A stretch of 64,000 bases of DNA from assembly GCA_016722075.1 (NCBI GenBank), contig JADKGW010000001.1, positions 2,418,001-2,482,000 of the forward strand, written 5' to 3'. Source of the stretch: Candidatus Kouleothrix ribensis. GTDB taxonomy: Bacteria; Chloroflexota; Chloroflexia; Chloroflexales; Roseiflexaceae. The notes below the pieces were generated by a model. It searched no databases, was not told the DNA's origin, and saw only the letters and a list, made by a program, of their open reading frames with translations. Positions 7,642 to 16,686 of this stretch are shown piece after piece (positions within the stretch are counted from its first letter, which is position 1; the number at the start of each line of letters is the position of its first letter). A program made the position numbers and the translations under genes.

Positions 7642-8064
7642 ATGCGCTATCTCACACCCGCCGAGCTGATTGCCATGCACGCGCTGCTGCTGAGCGAGTT
7701 CGGCGGCATGCCTGGCGTCACCGAGGCCGGTTTTGGGCGGCTCGAGGCGGCTGCGGCTGCGCCACAGGCCAGCATGTTCGGCACGGCGATCTACGCGACG
7801 CTCAGCCAGCAGGCTGCCGCGTTATGCCTGGCGATCGTGCGCGGGCACCCATTTTCCGACGGTAACAAGCGCGTGGCATTGCTGGCGCTGGCTGTGTTTC
7901 TCCAGCAGAATGGCGCGCGGCTGAGTGCGTCGAACGGCGAGGCCTACACCATCATCATGGCGCTGGCGCGCGGCGAGCTGCAGCAACCCGCGCTGGCGGC
8001 CTGGGTTGAGCAGCATGCGCCAGCGAATGTTATGACTTCGCGACCGGCGTCGTCGAATTCTTAA
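7642..8064 (+). CDS. death-on-curing (Doc) family protein, Fic fold, first copy
   Basis: A 140-residue Fic/Doc-fold protein. The signature HxFx(D/N)GNKR is complete as HPFSDGNKRVALLAL around residue 71, including the catalytic histidine and the phosphate-binding residues. Doc proteins phosphorylate elongation factor Tu and stop translation; Fic relatives transfer AMP. The N-terminus (YLTPAELIAMHALLLSEFGG...) fits Doc. It is followed 27 bp later by a second Doc-like gene, and preceded by a small ORF that may be its antitoxin. Confidence 0.8.
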   Translation: MRYLTPAELIAMHALLLSEFGGMPGVTEAGFGRLEAAAAAPQASMFGTAIYATLSQQAAALCLAIVRGHPFSDGNKRVALLALAVFLQQNGARLSASNGEAYTIIMALARGELQQPALAAWVEQHAPANVMTSRPASSNS

Positions 8065-8091
8065 CTCTGGCGGCCGCCGCTCGCAGCTACA

Positions 8092-8478
8092 ATGAACTAT
8101 ATTGCGCTCGACGATATTCTCAACATTCGTGATCGGGTTGCGCAGGCCTATGCCGAACGCTTCGAGATCATGTCGCCGAATGGGCTGATGTCGGCGCTGG
8201 CGGCGCCCCGGCGCTCGGCGTTTGGCGATGAGCTATTCCCAACTCTGGCGGAAAAAGCCGGCGCGCTGGTGTTCGCGCTCGTGCAGAATCACCCATTCTG
8301 GGATGGTAATAAGCGCATTGCCGCAGCTGCATTACGCCTGTTCGTCGCACGAAACCAGGCGCGGCTGGCTGCCGACGACCAGGAATTGCGCCTATTTACC
8401 ACAGGCATTGCCTGCGGCGCCCTGCGCGACCAGGCGCTGGCAGTGTGGGTAAGCGAACGTATCGAGGATTGTGCGTAA
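8092..8478 (+). CDS. death-on-curing (Doc) family protein, second copy
   Basis: A 128-residue Fic/Doc-fold protein with an intact motif HPFWDGNKRIAAAALRLF near residue 67. It starts with YIALDDILNIRDRV, where Doc proteins have their substrate-side helix, and shares the ALAAPRRSAFGDELFPTLAEKAG segment typical of the family (compare ALAAPQASMFG-like spacing in the upstream copy). It is divergent from the first copy, so this is an old duplication or two independent acquisitions. No antitoxin gene fits in the 27-bp gap. No strong ribosome binding site is seen before the ATG. Confidence 0.8.
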   Translation: MNYIALDDILNIRDRVAQAYAERFEIMSPNGLMSALAAPRRSAFGDELFPTLAEKAGALVFALVQNHPFWDGNKRIAAAALRLFVARNQARLAADDQELRLFTTGIACGALRDQALAVWVSERIEDCA

Positions 8479-8600
8479 CGTCCGTGTGGGCCTGGGCCGC
8501 GCGGTCTGCCCGGCCGGTCGCTGTGTGCGAGCAGCCGGGTGCGCGTGGGCCGGCGCTGATCGAGCGAACGACGTACACCGCAATACATGGAGGAACATTC

Positions 8601-11240
8601 ATGTCCAAGAAGTGGGTCTACCTATTTAGCGAAGGCGATGCCAGCATGCGCGACCTGCTGGGCGGCAAGGGCGCCGGCGTTGCCGAGATGACGCGATCGG
8701 GTGTGCCGGTGCCGCCCGGCTTTACGATTACTACCGAGGCATGCAACAACTTCTACGACAATGGCAAGCAGTTCCCGGAAGGGCTGTGGGACCAGGTGCT
8801 GGCCGCGCTGAAGGATGTCGAGGCCAAAACCGGCAAGACGTTCGGCGATCCATCCAACCCGCTGCTGGTGTCGGTGCGCTCGGGCGCCAAGTTCTCGATG
8901 CCGGGCATGATGGACACAGTGCTCAACCTGGGCCTGAACCCCGCCACGCTGGCCGGCCTCGCCAAGCTCACCGATAACCCGCGCTTCGCCGCCGATGCCT
9001 ACCGCCGCTTCGTACAGCTGTTCGGCAAGATCGTGCTTGGCGTCGACGGCGATGCGTTCGAGCATGTGCTGAACGAAGCCAAGGGCGATAGCCGCCAGGA
9101 CACCGACCTGAGCGCCGATGAGCTGACCACGATCACCGAGCGCTTCAAGGCCATCATCAAGCAGGCCGCCGGTGTCGATTTCCCGAACGACCCGTTCGAC
9201 CAGCTGCGCCTCGCGATCGGCGCGGTGTTCAGCTCGTGGATGGGCCGCCGTGCGATCGACTATCGCCGCCTGAATAAGATCGCCGATAACCTCGGCACCG
9301 GCGTGAATGTGCAGGCCATGGTCTTCGGCAACATGGGCAACGATAGCGCCACCGGCGTGGCGTTCAGCCGCAACCCCGCCACCGGCGACTCGCATATCTA
9401 CGGCGAGTACCTGGTGAATGCCCAGGGCGAAGACGTGGTGGCCGGCGTGCGCACGCCACTGCCGATCGCCGAGCTGGCCAAGGAAATGCCCCGCGTGTAT
9501 GGCGAGTTCGATGCAATCGCGCGCAAGCTCGAGGCCCACTACAAAGACGTGCAGGACATGGAGTTCACGATCGAGCGCGGCAAGCTCTGGATGCTCCAGA
9601 CCCGCACCGGCAAGCGCACCGGCGCGGCGGCGGTGAAGATCGCGGTCGACCTGGTCAACGAGGGCGTGATCGACGCGGCCACCGCAGTCCAGCGCGTCGA
9701 GCCGGCGGCGCTCGACCAGCTGCTGCACCCGACGATCTCGCAGGCCGAGAAGGACGCCGCGCGTAAGGCCGGCAAGTTCCTGACGGTCGGCCTGCCGGCA
9801 TCGCCCGGCGCGGCTACCGGCACGGTCGTGTTCGACCCCGACGAGGCCGAGCAGCTGGCCAAGGATGGCGCCAAGATCATCCTGGTGCGCACCGAGACGG
9901 CGCCAGAAGACTTCCACGGCATGGTCGCGGCCCAGGCTATCCTGACCGCACGCGGCGGCATGACTAGCCACGCCGCCGTAGTAGCCCGCGGCATGGGCAA
10001 GCCATGCGTGGCCGGTGCCGGCGAGCTAAAGATCGACTACAAGGCCGGCGAGTTCAACGTCAATGGCACGACGATCAAGCACGGCGACTACATCTCGCTC
10101 GATGGCAGCACCGGCGAGGTGTTTGCCGGCGCGCTCACGGCATCGCAGCCGGCCCTGACCGGCGATTTCGCCGAGTTTATGGAGTGGGCCGACAAGTATC
10201 GCCGGATGAGTGTGCGCGCGAACGCCGACACGCCGCACGACGCGCGCGTGGCGCGCGAGTTCGGCGCCCAGGGCATCGGCCTGTGCCGCACCGAGCATAT
10301 GTTCTTCGAGGGCGACCGCATCGACGCCGTGCGCGAGATGATCGTCGCCGATACGGTCGAGGAGCGCCGCGCAGCGCTGGCCAAGATCGAGCCGCTACAG
10401 CAGGGCGACTTCGAGGGCCTGTTCGAGGCCATGGACGGCTTCCCGGTGACCATCCGCACGCTCGATCCGCCGCTGCACGAGTTCCTGCCGCACGGCGACG
10501 AGGAGATCGCCGATCTGGCGAGTAAGATGGGCATCGCGCCGGCCAAGCTCAAGGCCAAGGTCGAGAACCTGCGCGAGGCCAACCCGATGCTCGGCTTCCG
10601 CGGCTGCCGCCTGGGCATCATCTACCCCGAGATCACCGAGATGCAGGCGCGCGCGATCTTCAAGGCCGCCGCAGCCTGTACCCAGCGCGGTATCACCATC
10701 CATCCCGAGGTGATGATCCCGCTGGTCGGCGATGTCAATGAGCTGAAGGTGCAGGCCGAACTGGTGCATAAGGTCGCGGCCGAGGTGATCGCCGAGACCG
10801 GCGCGCAGATCCAGTATATGGTCGGCACTATGATCGAGCTGCCGCGAGCGGCACTCACGGCCAACAAGATCGCTGAGGTCGCCGAGTTCTTCTCGTTCGG
10901 CACCAACGACCTGACCCAGACGACGCTGGGCATGAGCCGCGACGACGCCGGCCGCTTCCTGCCGCTGTATGTCGAGCGCAAACTGCTGAAGGACGACCCA
11001 TTCCAGGTGCTCGATCAAGAGGGCGTGGGCCAGCTGGTGCAGATGGGCACCGAGCGCGGCCGCAGCACCCGCCCGAACCTGAAGGTCGGAATCTGCGGCG
11101 AGCACGGCGGCGAACCGAGCAGCGTGATGTTCTGCCACTCGATCGGGCTGAACTATGTGTCGTGCAGCCCATTCCGTGTGCCGATCGCGCGTCTGGCGGC
11201 GGCGCAGGCCGCGCTGGGCGAATCCTCGCGCGACAAGTAG
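8601..11240 (+). CDS. ppdK: pyruvate, phosphate dikinase
   Basis: An 879-residue PPDK that interconverts pyruvate, ATP and phosphate with phosphoenolpyruvate, AMP and pyrophosphate. The N-terminal nucleotide-binding domain begins KKWVYLFSEGDASMRDLLGGKGAGVAEM. The swivelling phosphohistidine domain carries TARGGMTSHAAVVARGMGKPC (His457). The C-terminal PEP/pyruvate barrel has GLCRTEHMFF, RGCRLGI and the catalytic-cysteine region VGICGEHGGEPSS. Length matches bacterial PPDK (about 880). The ATG at 8601 is chosen because GGAGGAA precedes it and the conserved N-terminus starts there. It provides PEP for gluconeogenesis or carbon fixation, or runs glycolytically with pyrophosphate. Confidence 0.95.
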   Translation: MSKKWVYLFSEGDASMRDLLGGKGAGVAEMTRSGVPVPPGFTITTEACNNFYDNGKQFPEGLWDQVLAALKDVEAKTGKTFGDPSNPLLVSVRSGAKFSMPGMMDTVLNLGLNPATLAGLAKLTDNPRFAADAYRRFVQLFGKIVLGVDGDAFEHVLNEAKGDSRQDTDLSADELTTITERFKAIIKQAAGVDFPNDPFDQLRLAIGAVFSSWMGRRAIDYRRLNKIADNLGTGVNVQAMVFGNMGNDSATGVAFSRNPATGDSHIYGEYLVNAQGEDVVAGVRTPLPIAELAKEMPRVYGEFDAIARKLEAHYKDVQDMEFTIERGKLWMLQTRTGKRTGAAAVKIAVDLVNEGVIDAATAVQRVEPAALDQLLHPTISQAEKDAARKAGKFLTVGLPASPGAATGTVVFDPDEAEQLAKDGAKIILVRTETAPEDFHGMVAAQAILTARGGMTSHAAVVARGMGKPCVAGAGELKIDYKAGEFNVNGTTIKHGDYISLDGSTGEVFAGALTASQPALTGDFAEFMEWADKYRRMSVRANADTPHDARVAREFGAQGIGLCRTEHMFFEGDRIDAVREMIVADTVEERRAALAKIEPLQQGDFEGLFEAMDGFPVTIRTLDPPLHEFLPHGDEEIADLASKMGIAPAKLKAKVENLREANPMLGFRGCRLGIIYPEITEMQARAIFKAAAACTQRGITIHPEVMIPLVGDVNELKVQAELVHKVAAEVIAETGAQIQYMVGTMIELPRAALTANKIAEVAEFFSFGTNDLTQTTLGMSRDDAGRFLPLYVERKLLKDDPFQVLDQEGVGQLVQMGTERGRSTRPNLKVGICGEHGGEPSSVMFCHSIGLNYVSCSPFRVPIARLAAAQAALGESSRDK

Positions 11241-11290
11241 CTGCCTAAGAAGGGTCGGGTTGGGGTGAGGAAGTTGCCCCAGCTGCTCTC

Positions 11291-11326
11291 AGCGGGTCGC
11301 AACCACATTGATGGTTGCGGCCCGCT
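11291..11326 (+). terminator. hairpin terminator after ppdK
   Basis: A 14-bp stem (AGCGGGTCGCAACC with GGTTGCGGCCCGCT, one G-U pair in RNA) and 8-base loop lie 50 bp after the ppdK stop. The tail is not strongly T-rich. Confidence 0.65.
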
Positions 11327-11390
11327 ACTACTGTTAGGAGTTACCCCGTTGCGTTGGCGGCACCCGGCGCGTACCTGCAGCCACGCTGTT

Positions 11391-11441
11391 GCCTGCGGCA
11401 GTAGCACGCTCGAAGAAGCAACATACCGCGCTGCCGCAGGC
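11391..11441. repeat. inverted-repeat member of the GCTGCCGCAGGC family
   Basis: GCCTGCGGCAG (11391-11401) and CTGCCGCAGGC (11431-11441) form 11-bp inverted arms round a 29-base centre. The same core occurs in four other intergenic places in the window (31445, 33956, 41553 reversed, 44833). Confidence 0.55.
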
Positions 11442-11493
11442 GTACGCCGCCAGCAGCGAAAGCCCTGCTAAACTGTGTAGCCTGAGGTACAAG

Positions 11494-12018
11494 ATGATTC
11501 GTGGCACGATTGTGAACCTGCGCCCGGTGACACCCGACGACCTGGCGGTGCTCGATGCGCGCACCAACGACGCCGGCTTCGTGGGCGAGTTCAACGACTT
11601 CGGCCTGCGCCCGGTTGGCACCTACTCGCAGCGCTTCGCCGAAGATGGCATGCTCAGCGAGCGCCACGGCACCCTGCTGGTCGAGCTGGCCGATGGCACG
11701 CCGATCGGCGATGTGAGCTATCACCAGGTGGCGTATGGGCCGAATGCCGGCGGGCGGGTGTACAACATCGGCATCGCGCTGGCGCCCGAGCAGCGCGGCA
11801 AGGGCTACGGCACGGCGGTGCAGCGCCTGCTGGCCGAGTATCTGTTCGCCACCTACCCGATCATGCGCGTCGAGGCCTCGACCGACCTGGCCAACCTGGC
11901 CGAGCAGCGCGCGCTCGAGAAGGCCGGCTTTACGCGCGAGGGCGTGCTGCGCCAGGCCCAGTGGCGCAACGGCGGCTGGCACGATATGGTGGTGTACAGC
12001 AAGCTGCGCGGCGAGTAA
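11494..12018 (+). CDS. GNAT family N-acetyltransferase (RimJ/RimL type)
   Basis: A 174-residue acetyltransferase. Motif A of the GNAT fold is seen as YNIGIALAPEQRGKGYGTAVQRLLAEYLF (acetyl-CoA pyrophosphate loop QRGKGYG), with the following YPIMRVEASTDLANLAEQRALEKAGFTREGVLR typical of the RimJ/RimL subgroup that acetylates N-terminal or lysine amines of proteins or small molecules. The ATG at 11494 is preferred over upstream frame extension because TGAGG lies at the right distance and the family alignment starts with RGTIVNLRPVTPDD. The acceptor is unknown. Confidence 0.85.
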   Translation: MIRGTIVNLRPVTPDDLAVLDARTNDAGFVGEFNDFGLRPVGTYSQRFAEDGMLSERHGTLLVELADGTPIGDVSYHQVAYGPNAGGRVYNIGIALAPEQRGKGYGTAVQRLLAEYLFATYPIMRVEASTDLANLAEQRALEKAGFTREGVLRQAQWRNGGWHDMVVYSKLRGE

Positions 12019-12026
12019 CCCTGCAT

Positions 12027-14261
12027 CTACCGCTGCGCGGCGCGCAGGTGCTCTAGCACACGTGCGGCCGCACGGCGCAGGCGCCCTTCCTGGTCGGCGG
12101 GCAGCGGCTGGCCGCTGTAGCGCGCCTGCTCAACCAGCTCGACCACCAGGGTCAGCTCGCTGGCGGCCGCGCCGATGCGTGGCGCGAGCAGCGCGCTATA
12201 CTCGTGCAGCGTCGCGCCGGCCGGCCAGGGCACACCGGCCCGCCCACCATCGCGCTCGAGCCGGGCTTGCACATCGAGCACCAGCGGCCGCGGGCGCTGC
12301 CAGCGGCCCCACCACAGCCCCAGCGCCGCAAGCCCCGCGACGATCGCCAGCACCACAGCCCAGATCAGCAGCCCTTGTGTACCCGGCTGTTCGGCCGGCG
12401 CCGGGGCCGGCGTAGGCGTTGCAGCTGAGGCGCCCGATGTGCGGGCCGGCAGTACGCGGATCGGGGTTGGCTCGAACGGCAGCCAGCGCCCATCGATATA
12501 CAGCTCGGGCCAGGCGTGTGCGTCGGACTCGCGCACCAGGTAGGCGCCGCTGGCCTGGTCGTACTCGCCGGTAGCATAGCCGATCGCCAGGCGTGCCGGG
12601 ATACCCAGGCTCCGTGCCATCACCGCCATGGCCGAGGCATAGTATGTGCAGTAGCCTGCGCGCATAGTGAACAGGAACTGCTCGACCGCATCGCCGCCGA
12701 TCGGGATCGGCTGCACTGTGTAGGTGTAGTTCAAGCCGCGCAGGTAGGCCTCGAGCGCCAGCGCGCGCTGGTAGGGCGTGGTGCGCGAGCCAGCCACCGC
12801 CACCGCCAGGTCGGCCACGCGCTGCGGGTAGCCGGCGGGCAGCACCAGGTAGCTGCTCAGATCGGGCGGTGGGCCATCGAAGCGCGGCGGCGCCGCCAGC
12901 TCTTGCGGGCGCGAGAGCACCCGGTAGTGCGTAGCCGTGCCTGGCGCCGTCAGCGCCGCCAGCGCGCCGTCGGGCAGGCGCTCGCCCTGCGCGGCAAGGT
13001 CGATCGCAAGTACATCGGGGAGCGCAGCCAGAATGGTGCGGTCGCTGCGTAGATCGTCGATCTCTTGCACGATTGCGCCGGGCAGCCCGCCGGCGTCGAT
13101 TGCGCTGGCCGGGAACTGCCCAATGTTCGCGTTGGTAGTCCAGTTCGTGCCCATGTAGAAGTTGAACACGCGCGCGCGCCAGTAGCGCGGCCATGGCCCA
13201 GGCGGCAGTGGCGCGCCAACCCGCACGCGCAAGATCACCGCTGTCGGTGGCGAACCCTCGAGCGATTGGCCGAGCTGGAGCGCGGGCAGCTGCGAGATGC
13301 CGATGTTCACCGGCACCGGCTGGCGCTGCGACCGTTGTAGATTGCGATCGAGCGCGGCGATGCCCGAAGGCAGCTCGACATCGCGCCAGAGCAGGCTGGC
13401 AATCGGGTTGCTGAGCGAGGTGGGGATCAGCAGCGCCAGCACCATAACCAGCATGATCACGGCCGCACCCCAGGCGAGTGTGTCGACGGTGATCTCGTCG
13501 GAGTAGTCGGTGCTGCTCTGCTCCCAGCCGTGCGCGCGCCGGCGCGCACCAACCGCCAGCGCCAGCAGCAGCAGCAGCACCAGCCCGAAGATCAGCTCGA
13601 TGCCAGCGCCGTTACCAATGATCGCGGTGAACCCGATTGTAGCCAGGGTCGGCAGCGCCCAGCTGAAAACGCTGCGCTCGCGCGCCAGCGCCCAGCCGAG
13701 CACTAGCGCGCTGGCCCAGGTGCCTGCGATCCCGCCGGCTAGCACGATCAAGCGGGCGCCGCGCGGGCCTGCGTTGGGGGCGGCCTGTAGTTCGGCCCAG
13801 AAGCGCGGCAGCGTGGCGGCCAGGAACGACCAGCTGCGCATAGCCGGCAGATCAGCCCAGCCGGCGGTGCGGCGCCACGCCGCCGCCACCCAGCCCGCGA
13901 GCGCAGCCAGATCTTGCAGGGCCAGCGCGGCCGGCGGTAGCGTATCGGCTGCGGCGATCACCAGCAGCGTGCCGAGCGCCAGTAGCGCGGCCAGCGTCAG
14001 CGCGGCCCGGCCGGCCCACCAGGCATAGCGCGCGGGCGTGGGCAGCCGGGGCCGGGCATCAGCGCGGCCCGGCCGGCCCAGCCGCAGCCCAATCATCAGC
14101 CCGCCCAGCCCGGCCCAGACGAAGCCGGCAGCCGGAAGCGCAGGCTTGCCATCGGCGGCGGCCAGCGCACAGCAGAGCGTGGCGCCTAGCGCCAGCACAA
14201 ACTGGCCCCAGCCGATGCGCGGCCGCAGCCGCCTGACGAGCATCGCGATGAGCATGTTCAT
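12027..14261 (-). CDS. TgpA-like membrane transglutaminase (DUF3488/transglutaminase-like/DUF4129)
   Basis: A 744-residue membrane enzyme. About six hydrophobic helices occupy residues 1-260 (DUF3488/TgpA-N). An extracytoplasmic transglutaminase-like domain follows, with catalytic Cys in AGYCTYYASAMAVMARSLG, His in ESDAHAWPELY and Asp in YIDGRWLPFEPTP. Another transmembrane helix (LLIWAVVLAIVAGLAALGLWW) precedes a C-terminal DUF4129-type cytoplasmic tail. TgpA of Pseudomonas is an essential periplasmic-side transglutaminase; substrates are not settled. A TATACT -10 box on the reverse strand (14270-14275) lies only 9 bp before the ATG, so the mRNA is nearly leaderless. Confidence 0.85.
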   Translation of the reverse strand: MNMLIAMLVRRLRPRIGWGQFVLALGATLCCALAAADGKPALPAAGFVWAGLGGLMIGLRLGRPGRADARPRLPTPARYAWWAGRAALTLAALLALGTLLVIAAADTLPPAALALQDLAALAGWVAAAWRRTAGWADLPAMRSWSFLAATLPRFWAELQAAPNAGPRGARLIVLAGGIAGTWASALVLGWALARERSVFSWALPTLATIGFTAIIGNGAGIELIFGLVLLLLLALAVGARRRAHGWEQSSTDYSDEITVDTLAWGAAVIMLVMVLALLIPTSLSNPIASLLWRDVELPSGIAALDRNLQRSQRQPVPVNIGISQLPALQLGQSLEGSPPTAVILRVRVGAPLPPGPWPRYWRARVFNFYMGTNWTTNANIGQFPASAIDAGGLPGAIVQEIDDLRSDRTILAALPDVLAIDLAAQGERLPDGALAALTAPGTATHYRVLSRPQELAAPPRFDGPPPDLSSYLVLPAGYPQRVADLAVAVAGSRTTPYQRALALEAYLRGLNYTYTVQPIPIGGDAVEQFLFTMRAGYCTYYASAMAVMARSLGIPARLAIGYATGEYDQASGAYLVRESDAHAWPELYIDGRWLPFEPTPIRVLPARTSGASAATPTPAPAPAEQPGTQGLLIWAVVLAIVAGLAALGLWWGRWQRPRPLVLDVQARLERDGGRAGVPWPAGATLHEYSALLAPRIGAAASELTLVVELVEQARYSGQPLPADQEGRLRRAAARVLEHLRAAQR

Positions 14262-14453
14262 AGGCTATGAGTATAATCCTAAGCGCCAGATCACGCCAGC
14301 ATGCGTGGATTCTGGGGCGTGACATACCATTTCTACATGGCACGCGCACACTCCCACCCGCCGCGCCGGCTAAAGCAAGCCAATAGGGGAATGCGAATCC
14401 TATGCTACAATGCCGTCGCACGCGGCCAGCTGCGCCGCAGCAATGGAGCCAGC

Positions 14454-15449
14454 ATGACGCCAGCCAACCCATTCACCGAGCGCGCGCGTATCACCACCCC
14501 CGAACATTTTGCCGGGCGCTGGAGCGAGCTCGGGCTGATCTTCGAGCGGATCGAGGGCGGCCGGCCGGTGCTTGTATCGGGCACGCCGGGGATCGGCAAA
14601 TCGTCGCTCTTGACCCATATCACGCAGGCGGCGGCGGTGAACCTCGAGATCCCCGAGCTGCGCGCCTACTACCTCGACATGCACGCGGCCGAGGATGCCG
14701 CGCAGATCTACGCGACACTGGCGCGATCACTTGGGCAGGCCGGCGATACACTTGCGGCGCTGGAACTCGGCCTGGTGGCGGTTGGCGATCCTGTGCTGAT
14801 CTGCCTCGACAACGCACAGGCCGCGCTTGCGGCCGGCTGGGGCGAAGGCCTGCTCGAGGCGCTGGCGCGCGTGGCGCGCGGCGGCCAGCTGATGCTGGTT
14901 GTTGCAATGGTGGGCACGCCGCCGCCGCTGAGCGAGCGCTTCGCACTATTGACGTTGGGCGCGCTGGCGCAGACCGAGGTGCGCTTGCTGGCCGAGACCT
15001 ACCTTGACGGCACGGGGGTTGAGTTTAGCGGGCAAGAGCTGCGTGAGATTGCAGATCTGAGCGCGGCGCACCCGGCGTATGTGCAGCGCGCGGCCTACTA
15101 CCTGTTCGAGCACAAGCTCAACCCCCAGGTCGATTGGCGCGTGGCGTATCGAACCGAGGCGCGCGACCGCCCGATTCCCGGCGCGCCGCTGCCGCCTTCC
15201 GTATTCGAGGGTGGCTCGCTCCAGCAGCTGGCGCAGTCGAGCTACGGCGGCGAGCGCAGATCGCAGCAGGCCGCGCGCCCCGAGCTGCTGGCACTCCCCG
15301 AAGCCCAGCCGCTGGTAAGCCTGCTGATCGGGCTGGTCGCAGCGGTGCTGGCCTACCTGTCTAGCGGCAGCTGGCTGCTGGCGCTGGCCGTGGCGCTGGC
15401 TGTGAGTATCGTGTACACGGTGTGGTCGCGCCCGCGCCGCGCGGGCTGA
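14454..15449 (+). CDS. AAA/STAND-type ATPase with C-terminal membrane hairpin
   Basis: A 331-residue protein. The P-loop GTPGIGKSSLL lies near residue 43 and a Walker B-like VLICLDNAQAAL near residue 120, as in AAA_16/STAND ATPases. A helical domain follows (ELREIADLSAAHPAYVQRAAYYLF, a winged-helix-like pattern of STAND proteins). Two closely spaced hydrophobic helices at the C-terminus (PLVSLLIGLVAAVLAYL and LLALAVALAVSIVYTVW) would anchor it in the membrane. The ATG at 14454 was chosen over an earlier frame opening because the conserved NPF...RFAGR-type region begins there. No partner gene is adjacent; function is unknown, possibly membrane-linked regulation. Confidence 0.7.
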   Translation: MTPANPFTERARITTPEHFAGRWSELGLIFERIEGGRPVLVSGTPGIGKSSLLTHITQAAAVNLEIPELRAYYLDMHAAEDAAQIYATLARSLGQAGDTLAALELGLVAVGDPVLICLDNAQAALAAGWGEGLLEALARVARGGQLMLVVAMVGTPPPLSERFALLTLGALAQTEVRLLAETYLDGTGVEFSGQELREIADLSAAHPAYVQRAAYYLFEHKLNPQVDWRVAYRTEARDRPIPGAPLPPSVFEGGSLQQLAQSSYGGERRSQQAARPELLALPEAQPLVSLLIGLVAAVLAYLSSGSWLLALAVALAVSIVYTVWSRPRRAG

Positions 15450-15642
15450 GGCCAGGCCTAGCCCCAAGACCTTGCACCGAGGCGGCTGAGGCGGATGGAT
15501 CACGCAGACATGCAGAGGTGAAGGGGACACGAAGCATGATCGGACTGCCGAATTGCGGACGCTGCCTGATCGTCCTTGCTGCGTGCCTGCGGGGTTATGC
15601 GCACGGTATGGGGCCTAGTAGCGCTGACCGGCCGAGTGCCGC

Positions 15643-16440
15643 CTACAGCAAGTAGAGCCCAATCATCACCACGGCAAGCACCACGATAAAGATCACGGCA
15701 TAGCGCATGGCTGTACGCGGCCGGCTGTAGGCATGCGCCTGCTCATAGAGCGCCGAGGTTTCGAGATGGAGGTACTCGCCATAGGTCGAGATCGTCTGGT
15801 GCAGCTCGTGGCGTGGGATGTAATCCCAATTCTCTTGCTCAATCGCCTGAAGGAACTCCCAGCGCACATTGCACTCGCGCTCGGCCTGGTGTAGCGTGTA
15901 GCCGCGCGCCAGCCGGGCTGCGCGCACCTGCGGCCCCGTGCGTACCGGCTGGCGCGCGTGCGCGTCGGGCGCCGGCTCGCTCAGCTCGGCCATGAGCGGC
16001 AGCTCGATATATGGGGCCACAGCATCGGCACTGTTCGCGTCGCTGCGGGCCGCCAGCGAGCCAGGGTTGCGGGCCGGTGCCGAGCGGCGCAGCACCGCCT
16101 CGATCCGGGCGTGCAGCTGGGCCATGCTGAACGGCTTGGTCAGGTAGTCGTCGGCGCCGACGCTCAGGCCCGTAACGATGTCGACATCCGCGCTCTTGGC
16201 CGTCAGCATGATCACAGGGACGGTTGAGCACGTGCGGATCTGCCGGCAGACCTCCCAGCCGCTGATGAGCGGCATCATCACGTCCAGCAGCACCAGGTCG
16301 GGGCGTTCGGCTAGCATGCGCTGGAGCGCGAGCAGCCCGTTCTGAATATAGCTTACCTGGTAGCCAAACTCGGCCAGCTGATAGATCAGCAGCTTCCCAA
16401 TCGCAGGCTCATCATCGACAACAAGAATGCGGGTTGTCAT
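15643..16440 (-). CDS. receiver-domain protein fused to a RodZ-like HTH and a transmembrane helix
   Basis: A 265-residue protein with three parts. Residues 1-120 are a response-regulator receiver: acidic pair VVDDE, phospho-acceptor D53 in LVLLDVMMP, T/K switch residues in MLTAKS and YLTKPFS. A Pro/Ala-rich linker leads to a helix-turn-helix of the RodZ/HTH_25 kind (residues about 178-235: RAARLARGYTLHQAERECNVRWEFLQAIE). The last 22 residues are a transmembrane helix (YAVIFIVVLAVVMIGLYLL). A receiver that ends in a membrane anchor rather than a free DNA-binding domain is unusual. Its gene follows the HEAT-repeat gene on the same strand. Confidence 0.75.
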   Translation of the reverse strand: MTTRILVVDDEPAIGKLLIYQLAEFGYQVSYIQNGLLALQRMLAERPDLVLLDVMMPLISGWEVCRQIRTCSTVPVIMLTAKSADVDIVTGLSVGADDYLTKPFSMAQLHARIEAVLRRSAPARNPGSLAARSDANSADAVAPYIELPLMAELSEPAPDAHARQPVRTGPQVRAARLARGYTLHQAERECNVRWEFLQAIEQENWDYIPRHELHQTISTYGEYLHLETSALYEQAHAYSRPRTAMRYAVIFIVVLAVVMIGLYLL

Positions 16441-16601
16441 CGCTCACCCCACTTCCGCTCAGCGGAACTGCGTTTCCGGGTATGCGCGCCTGCCGGTAGC
16501 TGGGTGTACGCTACTGCCCGTATGCGCCATACTTTGCGTAGCCTTGCCTGCGCCGGCGTCGTGCGGCCATGCGGATTGCCGGTGAGATTGAACAGCTTCA
16601 T
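16437..16601 (-). CDS. possible 54-residue basic leader ORF before the receiver-HTH gene
   Basis: A short frame (MKLFNLTGNPHGRTTPAQAR ... AERKWGER) with AGGTAGG before its ATG ends with a TGA that overlaps the start of the receiver-HTH gene (ATGA). The overlap suggests translational coupling. It is very basic and has no recognisable domain. It could be chance in GC-rich DNA. Confidence 0.25.
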   Translation of the reverse strand: MKLFNLTGNPHGRTTPAQARLRKVWRIRAVAYTQLPAGAHTRKRSSAERKWGER

Positions 16602-16686
16602 AAGCCTACCTGAGGCGCCGGCACGCACGGGATGCTGCTGGCTGCGAGTCTAGTTGCACCGATCGGCCACGATCGGCCGATCGGCG

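Noticed and set aside
8622..9971. 449-codon reverse frame opposite ppdK
   Set aside because: It mirrors the codon structure of a certain gene in GC-rich DNA; the translation has no recognisable domain and a His/Arg/Ala-rich composition typical of antisense frames.
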